Origin: Yamagishiella unicocca | Taxonomy: Eukaryota; Chlorophyta; Chlorophyceae; Chlamydomonadales; Volvocaceae | Length of the DNA stretch: 64,000 bases | Direction: 5' to 3' | Assembly (NCBI GenBank): GCA_003116995.1 | Contig: BDSL01000064.1 | Span: 539,025-603,024, forward strand | Shown: in pieces, positions 59,469-64,000 of the stretch | Position numbering within the stretch: the stretch's first letter is position 1 | Layout: every line of letters starts with the position of its first letter | The notes under the pieces: model-generated | Databases searched by the model: none | The model's input: only the letters and a program-made list of their open reading frames with translations | What the model was told of the DNA's origin: nothing | Program-made: the position numbers and the translations under genes

Positions 59469-59933
59469 TTAACTCCCATCGCCGGGTTGCGCGATGGCTT
59501 TTGTGGCTTCGTCGATTACCAAACCCTTCCACGAGCTGTCAACACTTGTCAGCACGAAAATGCGTGGGTCATCCGTCGCTAGCAGCTGCGTGTCCATGTC
59601 GTCAAGGCGCGGTGTTTCTGACTTTGGTTCTGACTTTGACTCTGGTTCTGGTTCTGGTTCTGACATCGACCCCGTGAAGTACACTAGTAGTCGGTCCCCG
59701 CGTGCATCGTACGTTCGGGCCAAGACTGCCGAGCGTCCACACGATAGCCGCGCGGACGCACAATGTATGTCAAACGACACAATCTGGTTGTTCTCGTTGT
59801 AGTCCACAAGCAGGCCTGGCGTCACGTGGTCAGACTCAACAATGAGCCCCGGGAAGGTCTTCATGAAGTAGATGGTCACAACGTCATCTTCATCAAAGAT
59901 TCTGGCCTCGAAGTCACAGAACGGGAATAGCAT
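59469..59933 (-). CDS. Small DUF2283-like protein, intronless
   Basis: A single open frame of 154 codons, convergent with the deacetylase gene (about 160 bp between stops) and divergent from the gene at 60138. The N-terminal half reads ARIFDEDDVVTIYF, then GLLVDYNENNQIVSFDIHCA, which resembles the 'YDpeaDvLyi ... viLdyDedGrivGIEil' core of DUF2283, a short family mainly of bacteria. A second similar segment, ARTYDARGDRLLVYF, precedes an acidic SEPEPEPESKSEPKSE linker, and the C-terminal part has IFVLTSVDSSWKGLVIDEAT. Function is unknown for the family. No introns, unlike all its neighbours. Confidence 0.5.
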   Translation of the reverse strand: MLFPFCDFEARIFDEDDVVTIYFMKTFPGLIVESDHVTPGLLVDYNENNQIVSFDIHCASARLSCGRSAVLARTYDARGDRLLVYFTGSMSEPEPEPESKSEPKSETPRLDDMDTQLLATDDPRIFVLTSVDSSWKGLVIDEATKAIAQPGDGS

Positions 59934-60137
59934 TTGGGCGCTTGTCTAGGGAATCGCGCCAGTCTAGGGAATCGCGCCAGTCTAGGGATTCGCGATGTAC
60001 CGTACGGCCATGCATTCAGAACCGGCGCCGCTTTTCAACTCTCTTCGCTTAAGTCCTCAATTAGTCCTTAAGTCCAATATCAATCCCAGAACTCCAAGAT
60101 GATTTAGAGGCGCGAGCATCTTTAGACACGGCGGCAT

Positions 60138-61893
60138 ATGGACTTGAAATTCATTAACGGCAAAGTCGCGGCAACTAGGACAGTAAACTACTACGGAAGC
60201 CATGACTTTATTAAATTAGCTCATAAGTCGGCGGAACAGTTCGTCCACAGGGCTTTCGCGAAGGAAGTGCGGCGAAGTGTCCCTCCAGTAACGGAGGACA
60301 GCGCCAACGCCAACGCCAGCGCCAGCGCCAATAGCAATACAGATAACATGGAACGTTTACATTTGGACACCTCCAAGACGGCGGAGGACTTCCGACTCAA
60401 GGGCGTTGGCATAGACTTCAGCATCCCTGGGCCAAAGGGCGTATCTTCTGAAATCGGCCACATGTAAGTAAAAAACAAGTAAAGCATCCTATGCGGCGAG
60501 AGCGGAGGATCGCGCGCATCTTAATGGTCCATTGTTGGTCCATTGTTGGTCCATTGTTGGTCTATTGATAGTCTATTGATAGTCTATTGATAGTCTATTG
60601 ATATGTGATGTTCTTGTTGTGTAGGTACCAGACCTTCAGGGCCATGTGCGACGCGGGCATCCGCGCGGCGGGTCTGCATATCCGCTGCACGGACGCGGTG
60701 CCATGGGAGCTAACATGGCATGCGGTGTGCTCAACGGGCCATCTCAAGTACGTCTTCGAAAACGCGACGCGCCTGGAGCTCGACGCGCCGTCCGGTTCAG
60801 TGATACAGGCTCTGGCGTGTGTCATTGCGATTGGGGGCTTCAAGGATCTCACCTACTTTGAAGCCATTAACATATCGGCAGACAAGAGCTTCGCACTCAT
60901 GATACTCCTGGAAACCATGAAGGAGGTGAGTTGAGGACGGGCTGTGACACGCAGTGGCTGCGCAAGCGCAATCCATCCATCCATCCATCCATCCATCCAG
61001 GATCAGGGCTTCGGATCATGGGGGTATAGTGGTGTATAGTGGGTCAGGCGCATGCTCAGGGGTCAGGCGCATGCTCAGGGGTCAGGCGCATGCTCAGGGT
61101 CAGGCGCATGCTCAGGGTCAGGCGCATGCTCGGGTTCAAGCGCATGCTCTGGGGTCAGGCGCATGCTCAGGGTCAAGCGCATGCTCAGGGGTCAGGCGCA
61201 TGCTCAGGGGTCAGGCACATGCTCAGGGTCAAGCGCATGCTCAGGGGTCAAGCGCATGCTCGGGTTCAGGCGACCCGCGGGTCTATGGTCGGGCACATGG
61301 TCAGGCTCAGCGTCGTGCCCGTAATCATACACCCTTAAATCACTTTGTAAAACAAACATAAGGTTTAGTTCATACGGGCACAACGCTGGTCAGGCGCCGT
61401 GTTGTTAGGCCCAGGGTCAAGATCGACCCACGGGTCTATGGGCATGCGCCGTGTTGTTAGGCCCAGGGTCAAGGTCGACCCACGGGTCTATGGGCATGCT
61501 CCGTGTTGTGTTAGGCCCAGGGTCAAGGTCGACCCATGGGTCTATTAGCATGCTCCGTGTTGTGTTAGGCCCAGGGTCAAGGTCGACCCACGGGTCTATG
61601 GGCATGCTCCGTGTTGTTAGGCCCAGGGTCAAGGTCGACCCATGGGTCTATGGGCAGGCTCAGGATCAGGGCTAGGTCCACTGAACTGAACCCTGAACTG
61701 AACCCTGAACTGAACCCTGAACAGAACCCAGCCAGTGCCCAGAGTCCGCACCATCCTATATCTTCCGTTCATAATGATAATAATAATCATACGATACCCC
61801 CCATCCCCCCGGTATACAGCGAAAGATGAACAAGCTCCAGGAAATCAAGGTGTTGCAAGTTGGACAGCTCAGCCATTGGATCCCGATCTTCGG
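60138..61893 (+). CDS. Unknown protein, 5' part only; continues beyond the window
   Basis: Exons 60138-60463, 60625-60925 and 61820-61893 join in phase (2/1, 0, then ending in phase 2) and give 233 residues so far. I do not recognise it. Exon 1 begins MDLKFINGKVAATRTVNYYG and contains a Ser/Ala/Asn run (ANANASASANSN). Exon 2 has CTDAVPWELTWHAVCSTGHL and a hydrophobic stretch ALACVIAIGGFKDLTYFEAI. Exon 3 reads RKMNKLQEIKVLQVGQLSHW. Intron 2 carries two tandem arrays and a complete inverted-repeat element; the next intron begins with GTAAGC at 61894 and runs into the 56-bp satellite without another exon before the window ends. Confidence 0.6.
60524..60602. repeat. 11-bp tandem repeat in intron 1 of the last gene
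   Basis: Three GGTCCATTGTT units followed by four GGTCTATTGAT or AGTCTATTGAT units. Confidence 0.9.
61030..61275. repeat. About 19-bp tandem repeat (GGTCAGGCGCATGCTCAGG)
   Basis: Around thirteen copies of GGTCAGGCGCATGCTCAGG and variants in intron 2 of the last gene. Confidence 0.9.
61307..61387. mobile_element. Short inverted-repeat (MITE-like) element, complete copy
   Basis: Terminal inverted repeats CAGCGTCGTGCCCGTA and TACGGGCACAACGCTG bracket about 50 bp of AT-rich sequence. The 8 bp GGTCAGGC stand directly on both sides (61299-61306 and 61388-61395), as a target duplication would, although the same string belongs to the neighbouring tandem array. Confidence 0.75.
61390..61660. repeat. 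About 57-bp tandem repeat
   Basis: Five copies of a unit containing GTTAGGCCCAGGGTCAAG, GTCGACCCACGGGTCTATGG and GCATGCTCCGTG, followed at 61680-61730 by four CTGAACCCTGAA units. Confidence 0.9.
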
Positions 61894-63022
61894 GTAAGCA
61901 ATGTGTGGTCTTCACTGTGTTCTCAGCGTTCACTGTGTTCTCAGCGTTCACTGTACCTATACGCATCATGCAATGCTTGAAACACAGACAAACAGACAAA
62001 CAGACAAACAGACAAACAGACAACAACATGCACACTGGGTTCACTAGATTCGCAGTATTCACCGTACCTCCACGCATCAAATGATTGCAACCTGAACGAA
62101 CATGTTCGCAGTATTCACTGTACCTCCACGCATCAAATGCTTGCAACCTGAACAAACATGTTCGCAGTATTCACTGTACCTCCACGCATCAAATGATTGC
62201 AACGTGAACAAACATGTTCACAGTATTCACCGTACCTCTACGCATCAAATGATTGCAACATGGACAAACATGTTCGCAGTATTCACCGTACCGCCACGCA
62301 TCAAATGATTGCAACCTGAACGAACATGTCCAACTGCCTTCACTATACCTCTACGCATCAAATGATTGCAACCTGAACAAACATGTCCACTGCCTTCACT
62401 GTACCTCCACGCATCAAATGATTGCAACCTGAACAAACATGTCCACTGCCTTCACTGTACCTCCACGCATCAAATGATTGCAACCTGAACAAACATGTTC
62501 GCAGTATTCACTGTACCTCCACGCATCAAATGATTGCAACGTGAACAAACATGTTCGCAGTATTCACCGTACCTCTACGCATCAAATGATTGCAACCTGA
62601 ACAAACATGTTCACAGTATTCACCGTACCTCCACGCATCAAATGATTGCAACCTGAACAAACATGTTCACTGCCTTCACTATACCTTCACGCATCAAATG
62701 ATTGCAACCTGAACAAACATGTTCACAGTATTCACTGTACCCTTACGCATCAAATGATTGCAACCTGAACGAACATGTCCACTGCCTTCACTATACCTTC
62801 ACGCATCATATTATTGCAACCTGAACGAACATGTTCGCAGTATTCACCGTACCTCTACGCATCAAATGATTGCAACCTGAACGAACATGTCCACTGCCTT
62901 CACTATACCTCCACGCATCAAATGATTGCAACCTGAACAAACATGTTCACAGTCTTCACTGTACCCTTACGCATCAAATGATTGCAACCTGAACAACAAC
63001 CTGAACAAACATGTTCCCTGGG

Positions 63023-63105
63023 CAGCGTTGTGTCCGTATTAACTAAACCTTAAGTTTGTTTTACAAAGTGATTTAGGGGTGTATATTATTACGGGCACAA
63101 CACTG
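63023..63105. mobile_element. Short inverted-repeat (MITE-like) element inside the satellite
   Basis: CAGCGTTGTGTCCGTA at one end and TACGGGCACAACACTG at the other; the inside reads TTAACTAAACCTTAAG and TTTGTTTTACAAAGTG. CCCTGGG lies directly left and one base to the right. Opposite orientation to the copy at 61307. Confidence 0.75.
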
Positions 63106-63438
63106 CCCCTGGGTGCACTGTACCTCCTCCACGCATTAAATGCTTGCAACCTGAACAAACATGTTCGCAGTCTTCACTGTACCTTCATGCATCCTATTAT
63201 TGCATTGTGAAGGAAGAGATTCTCTGGGTTCACTGTACCTTCATGCATCCTATTATTGCATCGTGAACAAACATGTTCGCAGTATTCACCGTACCTCTAC
63301 GCATCATATTATTGCATCGTAAACAAACATGTTCACAGTCTTCACTGTACCTCCACGCATCCTATTATTGCATCGTAAACAAACATGTTCACAGTCTTCA
63401 ATGTACCTCCACTCATCATATTATTGCATCATTGACAG

Positions 63439-63520
63439 AGCGTTGTGCCCGTATTAACTAAACCTTAAGTTTGTTTTACAAAGTGATTTAAGGGTGTGTA
63501 TTATTACCGGCACAACGCTG
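63439..63520. mobile_element. Short inverted-repeat (MITE-like) element inside the satellite
   Basis: Same element and orientation as 63023-63105, over 90 percent identical by eye. The 11 bp ATCATTGACAG occur at 63428-63438 and again at 63524-63534, three bases past the right end. Confidence 0.75.
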
Positions 63521-64000
63521 ATGATCATTGACAGACACACATATGTTCACAGTGTCCACTGTACCTTTACGCATCCTATTATTGCATTGTTGACAAAGAT
63601 GTTCACAGTGTCCATGGTGCCTTCATGCATCAAATTATTGCAACGTGAAGGAACATGTTCGCAGTCTTCACTGTACCTTCGTGCATCATATTATTGCATT
63701 GTTGACAAAGATGTTCACATTGTCCACTGTACCTTTGTGCATCCTATTATTGCATTGTTGACAAAGATGTTCACAGTGTCCACTGTACCTTTACGCATCA
63801 TATTATTGCATTGTTGACAAAGATGTTCACTGGGTGCACTGTATCACGGGGTGCGATGTATCACTGGGTGCACTGTACTCCGTGTATGATATTATTGCAT
63901 GTTGACAAACATATTCAATGTCTTCACTGTACACCTTCATGCATCATATTATTGTAACGTTGTTGCAACGTTGTTGCGACGTTGACACACATGTGTTCAC

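Larger units (their letters stand above)
61905..64000. repeat. 56-bp satellite array reaching the window edge
   Basis: More than 30 copies of a unit with TGTTCGCAGTATTCACCGTA, CCTCTACGCATCAAATGATT and GCAACCTGAACAAACA. Variants drift along the array: TTATTGCATCGTGAAC-type units dominate after about 63150. Two inverted-repeat elements interrupt it at 63023 and 63439. Confidence 0.9.

Noticed and set aside
61905..64000. CRISPR-like array
   Set aside because: Unit copies abut each other and vary along their whole length; there are no conserved repeats with unique spacers, and the DNA is eukaryotic.
52500..64000. Integrated giant virus or very large transposon carrying a deacetylase
   Set aside because: Three of the four genes have ordinary spliceosomal introns and no capsid, polymerase, integrase or long terminal repeats were seen; repeat richness alone is not enough.

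Overview
The window is nuclear DNA of a green alga of the Chlamydomonadales, most likely a volvocine species; the species itself cannot be named from sequence alone. The evidence is a chlorophyte-type psbS gene, an octotricopeptide-repeat (OPR) protein, a serine/proline-rich cell-wall-type stalk, TTTTAGGG-type telomere-like repeats, TGTAA poly(A) signals, and compact exons with GT-AG introns. All genes are intron-rich, so exon coordinates below come from reading splice sites by eye and checking codon phase across each junction.

Layout. 1-2.9 kb: no gene seen, two imperfect direct repeats. 2.9-5.5 kb (+): a SYLF-domain protein. 6.9-11.8 kb (+): an OPR protein, probably an organelle RNA factor, often with one repeat per exon. 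13.4-14.8 kb (+): psbS, the photoprotective four-helix protein of photosystem II. 14.8-18.0 kb: mostly non-coding, with a possible glycosyltransferase relic.

18.0-51.7 kb (-): what reads as one very large gene, over 4,000 codons, for a cell-surface protein. From the N-terminal side it holds seven SRCR domains, several vitelline-membrane-outer-layer-I-like modules, five more SRCR domains, two proline-rich linkers with an Ig-like exon, an EGF-like exon, a long ectodomain resembling large bacterial surface proteins, a proline-rich stalk of about 370 residues and a single C-terminal membrane helix. The 5' end (signal peptide) was not found, and two stretches (38.8-41.8 and 23.3-25.6 kb) have incomplete exon models, so two adjacent genes remain possible.

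52-64 kb: a change of texture to dense young tandem repeats enclosing four genes: a low-complexity/coiled-coil protein, a class I histone deacetylase, a small DUF2283-like protein and an unknown gene that runs off the right edge with satellite-filled introns. A short inverted-repeat element, about 80 bp, recurs five times here, three times inside introns. The final 2 kb is a 56-bp satellite array.

The genes do not form one pathway. PsbS and the OPR protein belong to plastid biology, the giant protein to the cell surface or matrix, and the deacetylase to chromatin.
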